Positions 1 to 7,414 are shown, counted from the stretch's first letter. The stretch: DNA of 8,799 bases from Bacteroidales bacterium (GCA_030626465.1 DAOUOU010000113.1:1-8799), one strand, 5' to 3'. Notes: generated from the letters alone by a model not told the origin. Translations and numbers: made by a program.

Positions 1-55
1 CCGGCCCCGACAAGACAAGAATCCTTCTGGAAACAGATTCCTGTGATGTTGATTT

Positions 56-1438
56 ATGGAAAAAATACAACAAAGATTTATCCCTGCTTTATTGTTTATC
101 CTGAAAATATATCTGGCAATTACAATTGGTTTTATCAGACTTTCATCTTGTTCGTATGTTCAGGATAAATCATTAGTTAAACAATTGGAGCACTCCCTGA
201 AGCATGAACTTTTAGATGCCTGGTATCCTGGATCCATAGATAGTACTAATGGCGGATTTCTCAGTGATTTTACTTACGACTGGCGGGTTGAAGGTCCGCA
301 GAACAAAATGCTTGTGACCCAGACAAGACATGTATGGACAACTTCGCAGGCCGCTAGGTTTTACCATGATTCTATCTATCGAACTATTGCTGAACACGGT
401 TTTCAGTTTCTGAAAAAGTATATGTGGGATCCTGAATTTGGTGGTTTCTATATGTCACGCAATTCCGAAGGAGGTCCGGATAACAAGTCTTATGCAAATA
501 ACAAAACAGCATATGGCAATGCGTTTGCCATCTATTCCCTGGCCAGTTATTACACCATGTCAGGAGATACTTCAGCGTTGAATCTCGCGATAAAAACATT
601 CTACTGGATCGAGAAGCATAGTCATGATCCTGTAAACAAAGGGTACTTTGACCGAATGCTACGAGATGGATCCCTGATTACTCAAAAGAATTCAAATCTC
701 AGAGGAATTGATTTAAAAAGTTCCCAATGGAAAGATCAGAACTCATCCATTCATCTGCTTGAAGCTTTTACATCGCTGTATAAAATCTGGCCGGACAGTT
801 TATTGCACGAGCGCCTTCTCGAAATGTATTACCTGATAAGAGACACTATAACAACAGACAAAGGCTTTTTAACCCTCTATTTTGAATACAACTGGACACC
901 AGTATCTTACCGGGATTCAACCGAAGCAATAAGGAAGGCAAATCATTATTTTGATCACATCTCTTTTGGTCACGATGTTGAAACAGCCTTTCTGATGATG
1001 GAAGCATCTCATGCTCTTGGTATTGAAAACGATGAAATAACAACAAGTGTAGCAAAAAGAATGGTTGATCATGCCCTGGAAAATGGCTGGGATGATAAGC
1101 TCGGAGGGTTCTATGACGGAGGGTATTATTTGGCAGGTTCCGATTCGATAACAATTCTCAACAAAGAGAAAGTCTGGTGGGTCCAGGCAGAAGGACTGAA
1201 TGCTTTATTGCTTATGGCAACCCTGTTCCCGCAGAAAACAAAATATACAGAGGCATTCGTCAAGCAATGGGATTATATTGATTCTTACCTGATCGATCAC
1301 AAGCACGGAGGATGGTATGAGTCAGGTTTGGATACAAATCCTGAGCAGGCAAAAGCACCCAAGGCACACGACTGGAAGATCAATTATCACAATGCCCGTG
1401 CATTGATGAATTGCATAAAAACGCTCAAGGAAATGTAA
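56..1438 (+). CDS. Exported AGE-family sugar 2-epimerase (cellobiose/N-acylglucosamine 2-epimerase-like), probable lipoprotein
   Basis: This 460-residue protein belongs to the AGE (alpha/alpha-six barrel) family, which epimerises C2 of reducing-end sugars such as glucose/mannose units of cellobiose or mannobiose. Family motifs are spread over the whole length: RHVWTTSQAARFY (91-103), YGNAFAIYSLASYY (153-166), NSSIHLLEA (229-237), GHDVETAFLMMEA (305-317), EKVWWVQAE (371-379) and YHNARALMN (444-452). The residues that align with the known cellobiose-epimerase active site are present: R91, H233, H306, E309, W375, E379 and H445. A hydrophobic stretch at 10-27 ends in LSSC (29-32), a fair lipobox, so C32 is probably lipidated. 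The enzyme would then be periplasmic or surface-anchored, whereas characterised members are mostly cytoplasmic and nearer 400 residues. ATG 56 is the first start after in-frame stops at 44-46 and 50-52. No clear Shine-Dalgarno sequence precedes it. Whether the substrate is cellobiose, mannobiose or an N-acylated sugar cannot be read from the sequence. Confidence 0.88.
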   Translation: MEKIQQRFIPALLFILKIYLAITIGFIRLSSCSYVQDKSLVKQLEHSLKHELLDAWYPGSIDSTNGGFLSDFTYDWRVEGPQNKMLVTQTRHVWTTSQAARFYHDSIYRTIAEHGFQFLKKYMWDPEFGGFYMSRNSEGGPDNKSYANNKTAYGNAFAIYSLASYYTMSGDTSALNLAIKTFYWIEKHSHDPVNKGYFDRMLRDGSLITQKNSNLRGIDLKSSQWKDQNSSIHLLEAFTSLYKIWPDSLLHERLLEMYYLIRDTITTDKGFLTLYFEYNWTPVSYRDSTEAIRKANHYFDHISFGHDVETAFLMMEASHALGIENDEITTSVAKRMVDHALENGWDDKLGGFYDGGYYLAGSDSITILNKEKVWWVQAEGLNALLLMATLFPQKTKYTEAFVKQWDYIDSYLIDHKHGGWYESGLDTNPEQAKAPKAHDWKINYHNARALMNCIKTLKEM

Positions 1439-1536
1439 CGATGCCTCAAGGTTGTGTCTAAAATATCATTCTAAGTTCTATTCAATTGTCATGTCTTATG
1501 AAGCCAAAATGGTTTTAAGGCTGAACAAATATTTAC

Positions 1537-1578
1537 TCAACTCATACGAATATTAATTCAACCATTACGAATATCAAT
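1537..1578. repeat. Two abutting 21-base direct repeats upstream of the modular secreted protein
   Basis: Copies at 1537-1557 and 1558-1578 abut exactly and match at 17 of 21 positions. Each begins TCAAC and carries the core ACGAATAT followed by YAAT. The 21-base period is two helical turns, so a protein could bind both copies on the same face of the DNA. The repeat ends about 62 bases before the start at 1641. A further short inverted repeat, ATCTAA-7-TTAGAT (1599-1617), lies closer to the gene. A role as operator is inferred. The rest of the 1439-1640 gap shows no tRNA, no convincing Bacteroidota promoter (TTTG and TAnnTTTG boxes) and no terminator for the epimerase gene. Confidence 0.5.
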
Positions 1579-1640
1579 CCTCCCTTTACAAGGGCCTGAT
1601 CTAACAGTATATTAGATAAAACTTTTAAGAATCAACAACA

Positions 1641-3215
1641 ATGAAACAGTATTTACAAAAATCAATTGTTATGAAAACAAACACAACCTTACGGAATTTA
1701 CTAAGCCTTATAGTGCTTGGTAGTATCATCAGCTTATCTTCATATGCTAAAGACATTAATGTGAGTGGAAAAGTTGTTAACGAAAGCCATAATGCCATTT
1801 CGGGAGTAAAAGTGTATCTGCAAGCGGCAAATATGACAGATTATACCGATGCCAGCGGAAATTTTAGCTTTTACTACGGCACGCCAAATGCAATTGAATC
1901 CAGCTCACTAGAAGCATTGCAGACTACTTTTGATGGAAACCAGCTGCTTTTATATTGCGAGAATCAACATGTAACCGTTGATGCCTTTGATATGACAGGC
2001 CGGTTTGTTAAACGATTGGTAGATATGAAAAATGTAACAGGCAATTATGCTGTATACCCGAAAGCTTATTTTGAAAGTGAAGCACAACCTATCTACCTAA
2101 TCAGAGTTACTATCGATTCAAAAATCTATGGTTTTAAAGTAGCTGTAAACGGAGGAACGGTATATTCACAGGGACTGCACCCCATGGCTGCACCGGACAT
2201 GCCAAAAGCCAATACGAAATTGAAAGAAGCCAATTATTCTGTCGATCAATTGATTTTCACCCATGATGACTATGAAACGAAAACAGTAAGTATCTCAAAT
2301 TACAATCTCAATGTAGGAGAGGTAGTATTAGATCCTATAGCATCGAATAATGCGCCTGTTCTATCAGGTCCTTCAAGTGTTTATGGTGAATATCAGTTAA
2401 CCTGGTCATATGACTGGTCAGGTACCACCAGTGCTGACGATCATTACGAATTGGAATATTCCTATCAGGAAAATTCAGGTTTTCAGGCACTTATCATTAC
2501 ATCGAATGGCGACCGTTCCATTCCCTACAATCAGGTATTATATGCGGAAGCGGTAGATGTTGGTAAAACAACTTATTTCAGGGTAAGAGCAAAATCGGGA
2601 GGTGTATGGAGCGATTACAGCAATACAATAGGTGTGTATTGTCCTATGCTTGAGATGACAGTCATCGCCTCACTCGATAATCTTATGATGTATAATTCAG
2701 ACAATGAAGCTATCGCTAATACAAATTACAAAAATGTTTCCTTAGGAGTTGGAGCCAACTATATTGACGGATTATATTGGGATAGCTGGCTGATAGCAAG
2801 TAGCTCATTGTATTTCGAGCTTATGAACTGGATAGAAGGAAGAACTATTCAACAAGCAATCCTGAAATTATATGTTGAGTACTTACCGGGTGACTGGAAT
2901 ACCAGATATAAGATAAATCCTTTTGCTGGTGGCTGGAATACCAATACCATTACTATGAATAGTGCTCCGAATTATTATACCGGTTATTATGCCATTGAAG
3001 ATCTACCGGTTACGAGTGCAATTCCTTGGGAAGTTGATATTACATCTATTGTCCAGGCATGGGCCAGTGGAGTAATTCCAAACCATGGAATACTGATTCG
3101 TGATAATAATATTGTCTTTCCAAATTACACAGCTTATAGAGCAACTCAATTTTACAGCATTGAAACTGCTCCAGGAGATGCATACAAGCCCCAGATATAT
3201 CTTGAAGTGAAATAG
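1641..3215 (+). CDS. Secreted modular protein: split carboxypeptidase-regulatory-like domain, fibronectin III-like domain, DNRLRE domain
   Basis: This is a 524-residue exported protein with no recognisable catalytic domain. Residues 11-36 form a typical signal peptide ending SLSSYA. An ATG at residue 11 (base 1671) is an equally good or better start, since it puts a short basic n-region right before the hydrophobic core. Residues 40-78 look like the first half of a carboxypeptidase-regulatory-like beta-sandwich (VSGKVVNESHNAISGVKVYL, then TDASGNFSF). Residues 199-232 look like its second half (FTHDDYETKTVSISNYNLN...VVL). Between them lies an insert (about 95-175) resembling a type IX sorting fold: VTVDAFDMTGRFVKRL, then YLIRVTIDSKIYGFKV. 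Residues 236-332 resemble fibronectin type III. Residues 336-523 match the DNRLRE domain, with AILKLYVEYL, NTITMNSAP, WEVDITSIVQAWASG, NHGILIRDN and PQIYLEVK. It ends without a normal C-terminal sorting domain. The likely role is adhesive or structural at the cell surface or in the periplasm. The substrate is unknown. Confidence 0.8.
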   Translation: MKQYLQKSIVMKTNTTLRNLLSLIVLGSIISLSSYAKDINVSGKVVNESHNAISGVKVYLQAANMTDYTDASGNFSFYYGTPNAIESSSLEALQTTFDGNQLLLYCENQHVTVDAFDMTGRFVKRLVDMKNVTGNYAVYPKAYFESEAQPIYLIRVTIDSKIYGFKVAVNGGTVYSQGLHPMAAPDMPKANTKLKEANYSVDQLIFTHDDYETKTVSISNYNLNVGEVVLDPIASNNAPVLSGPSSVYGEYQLTWSYDWSGTTSADDHYELEYSYQENSGFQALIITSNGDRSIPYNQVLYAEAVDVGKTTYFRVRAKSGGVWSDYSNTIGVYCPMLEMTVIASLDNLMMYNSDNEAIANTNYKNVSLGVGANYIDGLYWDSWLIASSSLYFELMNWIEGRTIQQAILKLYVEYLPGDWNTRYKINPFAGGWNTNTITMNSAPNYYTGYYAIEDLPVTSAIPWEVDITSIVQAWASGVIPNHGILIRDNNIVFPNYTAYRATQFYSIETAPGDAYKPQIYLEVK

Positions 3216-3250
3216 AAGATGCCGTGTACTGAGAGTTAGAGGCAAGCCCT

Positions 3251-3297
3251 TCCCGGTAGACTGGTTTGGATTGGGATATCAAACTACCGGGATTTTT
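3251..3297 (+). terminator. Rho-independent terminator of the modular-protein gene
   Basis: A perfect nine-base stem (TCCCGGTAG at 3251-3259, CTACCGGGA at 3284-3292) is followed directly by TTTTT (3293-3297). The 24-base loop can extend the hairpin through an alternative GTTTG/CAAAC pairing. It lies 35 bases after the stop codon of the + strand gene. The T-run is on the + strand side only, so it does not obviously terminate the convergent regulator gene that ends at 3338. The loop also contains one copy of the TGGTTTGGATTGG word found near the kinase start. Confidence 0.82.
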
Positions 3298-3337
3298 CTA
3301 TAGTAACTATTGGAGTTATAGTATTCACCAGGATCGA

Positions 3338-4096
3338 CTATGATTTACCGATGTTTTCCAGAAGATTTAATAAACTGTCCTTTTTCCGGTGAGAAACAGG
3401 TACAATGGTTTTATCTTTCAATACAAGGTAACCTCCGTCGTTTTTATCAAACCGTTCTATATAGCCGATATTGGTAATATGCGATTGATGCACCCTGAGA
3501 AAGCCAAATTCGGTAAGCATCTCATCATATTCTTTGATCACTTTTGAAACCATGATCTTTCGGCCATCATTAATAAAAAACCGCGTATACGACCCATCTG
3601 CCTCAATATGCGTAATATCCTGGATATTGATCAGGAAAATACTTTCAGCTGTTTTTAAAATAATTCGATCAAATTTCTTTTCCGAAGATGTCAGATTTGA
3701 CAAGAGTGTCTGGAACATTACCTGCGAATGTTCCTTTTCGATAGATTTAGACGCTTTTTCAATGGCTGAGATCAGTTCGAAAGGATCCAAAGGTTTTACC
3801 AGGTAATCGAGCGCAGCAAATTTGATGGCTTTTATGGCATATTCCTCAAAGGCCGTAATAAAAATTAGTTTGAAATTTATCTCACCTAACTTTTCAAGGA
3901 CATCAAAACTTGTTCCTCCCAAGATATTTATGTCCATCAACACAAGGTCGGGTAATTTTTCTTTTATCTGCATTACAGCATCAGACACATTATCGCTGGT
4001 TCCTATTACCTCAACCTCTTTGCAATGCGATTTAAGTATTTCCAGAATAGCCTCAAGTATTGGCTGCTCATCTTCTACAATAAAGGTTCTGATCAT
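3338..4096 (-). CDS. LytTR-family response regulator
   Basis: This is a 252-residue DNA-binding response regulator of the LytR/AlgR type. The receiver domain (about 1-118) has the acidic pair E8-D9 (FIVEDE), phospho-acceptor D55 (LVLMDIN), the switch T81 (FITAFEE) and K101 (YLVKPLDP). A linker leads to a LytTR domain (about 143-246) with ILKTAESIFLINIQDITHIE, SYTRFF, FLRVHQSHITN and VPVSHRK. LytTR domains bind pairs of short direct repeats. The frame extends upstream to a TTG at 4130-4132, 3 bases from the kinase stop. I choose the ATG at 4096 because it places the first receiver strand right at the N-terminus and gives the usual family length. It lies 39 bases downstream of the kinase gene on the same strand, so the two almost certainly form one operon and a cognate pair. 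Its targets are unknown. The adjacent sugar genes are plausible. Confidence 0.92.
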   Translation of the reverse strand: MIRTFIVEDEQPILEAILEILKSHCKEVEVIGTSDNVSDAVMQIKEKLPDLVLMDINILGGTSFDVLEKLGEINFKLIFITAFEEYAIKAIKFAALDYLVKPLDPFELISAIEKASKSIEKEHSQVMFQTLLSNLTSSEKKFDRIILKTAESIFLINIQDITHIEADGSYTRFFINDGRKIMVSKVIKEYDEMLTEFGFLRVHQSHITNIGYIERFDKNDGGYLVLKDKTIVPVSHRKKDSLLNLLENIGKS

Positions 4097-4103
4097 TGAA
4101 TGT

Positions 4104-4114
4104 TTGGTTTGGAT
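4104..4114 (-). repeat. ATCCAAACCAA word in the kinase-regulator gap
   Basis: Read on the - strand, ATCCAAACCAA ends 7 bases before the regulator ATG. The same 11 bases occur at 6309-6319, 20 bases before the kinase ATG, and 10 of them occur in the terminator loop at 3262-3271. It may be a regulator-binding half-site or chance. A near match (9 of 10 bases) inside the epimerase gene around 1325 weakens the case. Confidence 0.25.
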
Positions 4115-4135
4115 AGTTTCATTTTTATTCAAATT

Positions 4136-6289
4136 CTACGAATAATCCATAGGTAACCTAAAAATAACTTTTGTCCCGCACGGAGTATTATGCTCATCAA
4201 AAAGATCTATTATATTGAATTCCAGTTTAACTTTTGAGTATTTGCTTAGCAGGATCATACGATCTTTTGTAATTTCAATAGCTCTCGAACGATGTTTTTT
4301 TTGACCTGATTTTGCAGCTTGCTTGCGACCTATTCCATCATCTTCAACCTCGAGTGAAATATGATCCGAGCGATCTAGGAACCGGACATCTATCCTTCCC
4401 CCCTGGTTTTCTTTTTTTAATATACCATGCTCGATAGCATTTTCAATAAAGGGTTGAGAAAGCATGGGTGGTAACATTATCACCTCAGCTGCCATACTCT
4501 TATCTACATGAATGCTATACTCCAATTTATTCTGAAGACGTATTTTCTGAAGATTCAAATAATTCTCCAGAGTCTCGATCTCATCTTCAAGAGTAATGAA
4601 TTCCTTACTCGAATTATCAAGAATTGACCTCATGAGCTTTGCAAATCGTGATAGATAGGAACCGGCTTCAAGTGATTTATTCTTCAGAATATAGCTTTGA
4701 ATTGCCGAAAGCGAATTAAAAATAAAATGTGGATTCATCTGTGAACGAAGCAACTTTTGTTCCGTTGAAAGAATATGCTTTTTTGATTGCAATTGTCGGT
4801 TATGAAAAAGAATGGCACCGGAAAATGCGATAATCAATCCGGCTGAGACAATCAGGACAAAGATTAACCGGATTAATCGTAACTCACGGGCCTTTGACTC
4901 ATTTACTTTTTCGAGCGATTCAATTTGCTGCTCTTTTTTCTCTGCTTCGTATTGTATTTGAAGCTCATAGATCTGTTTGTGTTGCTCTTCCAGGAACAAG
5001 CTATCGCGCATAGCTACATGTTGTTTATAAAACTTCAGAGCTCTCGGAAAATTTTTTCTGTTTTCATAAATCTCGGATATAATAACATAATTATATGCAA
5101 TGATTTTTTTATCACTTGCCAGTTCATTGCTTTTAGTAAGATATTCGATAGACTTATCGTAGTTTTCCTGTTTAAACATTAATTTTCCCAGACTTCCATA
5201 TGCTGCTGCAAGTTGTTCATTATTTCCAAGTTTTTGTCGTAAATTGAAGGTTTTTTGGTAGTAATAGTAGGCACTATCGTACTGCATCAAATTCTCGTAA
5301 GTTTCACCCAGATTAAGGTAAAGACTTGATAAATAGGGATTATACTCATTCTCAGCCTGATCCTTCAATATTATATAATATTGTGCAAGGGCCTGATCAT
5401 ATTTGCCTAATTCATCATATATTAATCCAATATTGGTTCTGGCCTGAATTATAGAATTGACCTGCCCGTGAGCCTCAGCTAATTCAAGTGCTTTAAACAG
5501 ATATTCCAAGGCTTTTTGAGGATTCTTCCAATCGATAAAAATAGTTGCTATATTACTTAATGTTTGAGCCAAACCACTATAGTCCTGAACTTCTTCTTCA
5601 ATCTTTAAAGCTTGCAAATAGTATTCAATAGCTGTTTCATAGTCAGAAATATTATTATAAGCAAGCCCCAGATTATGATAGGCATTACTTAAGCTTTTAT
5701 AATCTTCAGTTTGTTGTGATAAAACCACTGCTTTTTTAAATAAGTCAATCCCTTCGGCATATCGATTTTGAGACATATAGATATTCCCAATATTTGTTAG
5801 TGTGCTTCCAACACCTGCCATATTATTCAGACTACTATCTATTGAAAGTACCTGTCTGTAATAATTTAAGGCTTCATCATATTTTCCGGCATCTGAATAG
5901 CTAGCTCCGATATTATTAAGAAGACTTGCCTGAAGTTCTTCATCATCAATTAACTTAGCTATTGTATATGCTTCTTGAAAATAATGTATGGCACTATCAA
6001 TGCTACTGTAATAATAATGAGCAAGACCTATATGTTTCAGAGCGTATCCTTTCCCCTCAATGTAATCAATTTCATTAGCATACTGCAATGCAGAACAAGC
6101 CATAAACAATGCACTATCAATGGAAGTTGAAAAATAATGCATGGCCAGACTATTAAGAACATCTACTTTCTGCTCTGCTTTCGAACGTCTTAATAAAGTA
6201 AGTAAACTATCTGCTTCATTGTTCTGAGCATTGATAGCTGAGTATAAGCAAGCTGTAATAAGCCATATGCAAATTAGCAGAATTTTCAT
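4136..6289 (-). CDS. TPR-repeat sensor histidine kinase (LytS-type, His_kinase/HATPase)
   Basis: This is a 717-residue membrane sensor. A signal peptide (1-21, ending SAINA) is followed by about ten TPR units in a near-perfect 40-residue register. Units begin near residues 42, 80, 119, 160, 200, 240, 280, 320, 360 and 396, each with an LxxxxxNIGxxYxxxxxYxxAxxYYxxAL pattern. A charged coiled coil (432-470) leads to one membrane span (about 473-495). The cytoplasmic kinase core starts with QMNPHFIFNSLSAIQSYI, in which H521 is the expected phospho-acceptor. It continues with PPMLSQPFIENAIEHG (N box, N617), VEDDGIGRKQA (G1 box, D651/G652/G654) and a final CGTKVIFRLP. The TPR region should lie in the periplasm and probably binds a protein partner or outer-membrane signal. 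It is first in an operon with the LytTR regulator. All residues needed for kinase activity are visible. The ligand cannot be inferred. Confidence 0.93.
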   Translation of the reverse strand: MKILLICIWLITACLYSAINAQNNEADSLLTLLRRSKAEQKVDVLNSLAMHYFSTSIDSALFMACSALQYANEIDYIEGKGYALKHIGLAHYYYSSIDSAIHYFQEAYTIAKLIDDEELQASLLNNIGASYSDAGKYDEALNYYRQVLSIDSSLNNMAGVGSTLTNIGNIYMSQNRYAEGIDLFKKAVVLSQQTEDYKSLSNAYHNLGLAYNNISDYETAIEYYLQALKIEEEVQDYSGLAQTLSNIATIFIDWKNPQKALEYLFKALELAEAHGQVNSIIQARTNIGLIYDELGKYDQALAQYYIILKDQAENEYNPYLSSLYLNLGETYENLMQYDSAYYYYQKTFNLRQKLGNNEQLAAAYGSLGKLMFKQENYDKSIEYLTKSNELASDKKIIAYNYVIISEIYENRKNFPRALKFYKQHVAMRDSLFLEEQHKQIYELQIQYEAEKKEQQIESLEKVNESKARELRLIRLIFVLIVSAGLIIAFSGAILFHNRQLQSKKHILSTEQKLLRSQMNPHFIFNSLSAIQSYILKNKSLEAGSYLSRFAKLMRSILDNSSKEFITLEDEIETLENYLNLQKIRLQNKLEYSIHVDKSMAAEVIMLPPMLSQPFIENAIEHGILKKENQGGRIDVRFLDRSDHISLEVEDDGIGRKQAAKSGQKKHRSRAIEITKDRMILLSKYSKVKLEFNIIDLFDEHNTPCGTKVIFRLPMDYS

Positions 6290-6407
6290 TCAATTTGCGA
6301 TACAAACATTGGTTTGGATTGGTGATTCAAATATCAGGCAATTTTCAACTTCCCTCCTGCTGCCCTAATCCGTATTTATATAGTCTACCACTCCTTTCTA
6401 CAAAACA
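6290..6407 (-). promoter_or_regulatory. Leader region between the TIM-barrel gene and the kinase operon
   Basis: This 118-base gap should hold the kinase promoter if the kinase/regulator pair is transcribed on its own. On the - strand it contains GATATTTG, one base off the Bacteroidota -7 consensus TAnnTTTG. No well-spaced upstream TTTG box is visible. The word ATCCAAACCAA lies 20 bases before the ATG. I see no hairpin with a T-run, so read-through from the upstream catabolic operon is also possible. Confidence 0.3.
6309..6322 (-). repeat. ATCCAAACCAA word upstream of the kinase start
   Basis: On the - strand this reads CCAATCCAAACCAA. It shares 11 bases with the copy before the regulator ATG (4104-4114) and 13 bases with the terminator loop (3262-3274). 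Autoregulatory binding by the LytTR protein is one reading. Only comparison with related genomes would separate it from chance. Confidence 0.25.
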
Positions 6408-7346
6408 TTATCCTAATTCATCAAATACTCTCTCCAGTAGCTTCTTGGTAGCCAGTATCCCCTCTTTTTCAGATAGCTTTTCACCCTCATACTCTATTCC
6501 GATATATCCTTTGTAACCTGCATTTTTAACAATCTGCATCATTCTTTTATAATCGGTATTCACTTCTTCGCCCTTATCGTTAAAACCATGCGATTTAGCA
6601 CTCACGCCTTTTGCAAATGGCATAATCTCTTCCATTCCTTTGTATCTATCGTATTCATCAATGCATCCCCATTTCCCCTCTGTCTCGCCCTGCATGATAC
6701 AAAAATTACCAAAATCAGGCAAAGTCCCGCAATAGGTATTGTTAACCCCGGATATGACATCTGCAAGCCATTTCCCATTCGATGAGTATCCTCCATGGTT
6801 TTCAACAATTACACCCACTCCCATTTTTTCTCCATATTCGGTCAGTCTGCCCAAACCATCAACTGCGGCTGCGGCAACTTCTTCAGCCGTTCCCTCCCCT
6901 CTGGCATTTACCCTGATGGAATGGCATCCGAGGAATTTGGCAGCATCGACCCACCTGTAATGCCGTTCAACAGCCTGAATACGAACAGGCTCATACAGAT
7001 CACCCAGATTTCCTTCCCCATCAATCATAATAAGTACATTGGTAATGCCATTGTCCATTGTTCGTTGAAGCAGCTCATTCAGGTAATCGTTGCCGGTTCC
7101 CTTAAAAAAGGTGCTAACATATTCAACTGCATCAATTCCAAATTCCCTTTTTGTTACAAGAGGAAAATCAAGGTTGTCAATTTTACCTTCAAACAGATCT
7201 TTATGTAATGACCATTCTGCTAATGACAGTTTGAATTTTTTGTCTTCCATGACGGAAGCCAGCAATGGTGAACCAGCGGCTAACATGGCAGTGCCAATTG
7301 AAGTAGCCACTGTGCTTTTAATAAAATGTCGTCTTGTCTGAATCAT
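6408..7346 (-). CDS. Tat-exported xylose-isomerase-like TIM-barrel protein (sugar isomerase/epimerase family)
   Basis: This 312-residue protein is of the AP-endonuclease-2/xylose-isomerase-like TIM-barrel superfamily. The N-terminus carries a twin-arginine signal (TRRHFIKS, residues 4-11) followed by a weakly hydrophobic stretch (12-31), so it is exported folded, probably with its metal bound. Expected metal or active-site residues are visible: E182 in VIVENHGGYSS, D211 in TLPDFGNF, H253 in AKSHGF and E285 in IGIEYEG. The barrel starts at FKLSLAEWSLHKDLF (38-52). Family members act as isomerases or epimerases on sugars, inositols and hydroxypyruvate, and some occur with DUF1080 and MocA-type genes in 3-keto-sugar metabolism. 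It follows the DUF1080 gene by 68 bases on the same strand and is the last gene of the visible operon. The exact reaction (isomerising or cleaving a keto-sugar) cannot be decided from sequence. A phosphorylated substrate is unlikely for a periplasmic enzyme. Confidence 0.85.
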   Translation of the reverse strand: MIQTRRHFIKSTVATSIGTAMLAAGSPLLASVMEDKKFKLSLAEWSLHKDLFEGKIDNLDFPLVTKREFGIDAVEYVSTFFKGTGNDYLNELLQRTMDNGITNVLIMIDGEGNLGDLYEPVRIQAVERHYRWVDAAKFLGCHSIRVNARGEGTAEEVAAAAVDGLGRLTEYGEKMGVGVIVENHGGYSSNGKWLADVISGVNNTYCGTLPDFGNFCIMQGETEGKWGCIDEYDRYKGMEEIMPFAKGVSAKSHGFNDKGEEVNTDYKRMMQIVKNAGYKGYIGIEYEGEKLSEKEGILATKKLLERVFDELG

Positions 7347-7371
7347 AAGTATTATAATTTTTAATCATGCC

Positions 7372-7396
7372 CCATCCGGACAAGTATCCGGAGGGA
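7372..7396 (-). repeat. Small hairpin in the gap between the DUF1080 and TIM-barrel genes
   Basis: Two copies of the self-complementary word TCCGGA (7375-7380 and 7387-7392) flank a six-base spacer. With flanking CC/GG they can form a stem of about eight pairs with one mismatch. On the - strand no T-run follows, so it is not a standard terminator. It could slow decay of the upstream message or mark a processing site, or it could be incidental. The rest of this 68-base gap shows nothing else. Confidence 0.4.
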
Positions 7397-7414
7397 GGCA
7401 GAAAGATAATTGTA

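Noticed and set aside
846..1154. 102-residue - strand frame inside the epimerase gene
   Set aside because: It is antisense to conserved AGE motifs and its composition (rich in H, L, P and R) is typical of a shadow frame.
1599..1617. ATCTAA-7-TTAGAT inverted repeat as a promoter or operator
   Set aside because: It is only six bases per arm in AT-rich DNA, so chance is likely. I mention it only alongside the tandem repeat.
3298..3325. Imperfect inverted repeat CTATAGTAACT...AGTTATAG as a terminator for the regulator gene
   Set aside because: The stem is AT-rich with a two-base bulge, and no T-run follows on the - strand.
4097..4132. N-terminal extension of the response regulator to a TTG at 4132
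   Set aside because: The extension adds 12 hydrophilic residues ahead of the first receiver strand, starts at a rare codon, and gives an atypical N-terminus. The ATG at 4096 fits the family better.
3822..4145. 107-residue + strand frame opposite the response regulator
   Set aside because: It lies entirely antisense to a well-supported receiver domain and its product shows no recognisable motif.
6795..7208. 137-residue + strand frame opposite the TIM-barrel gene
   Set aside because: It is antisense to conserved barrel motifs, has no family features, and overlaps other random frames of similar quality.
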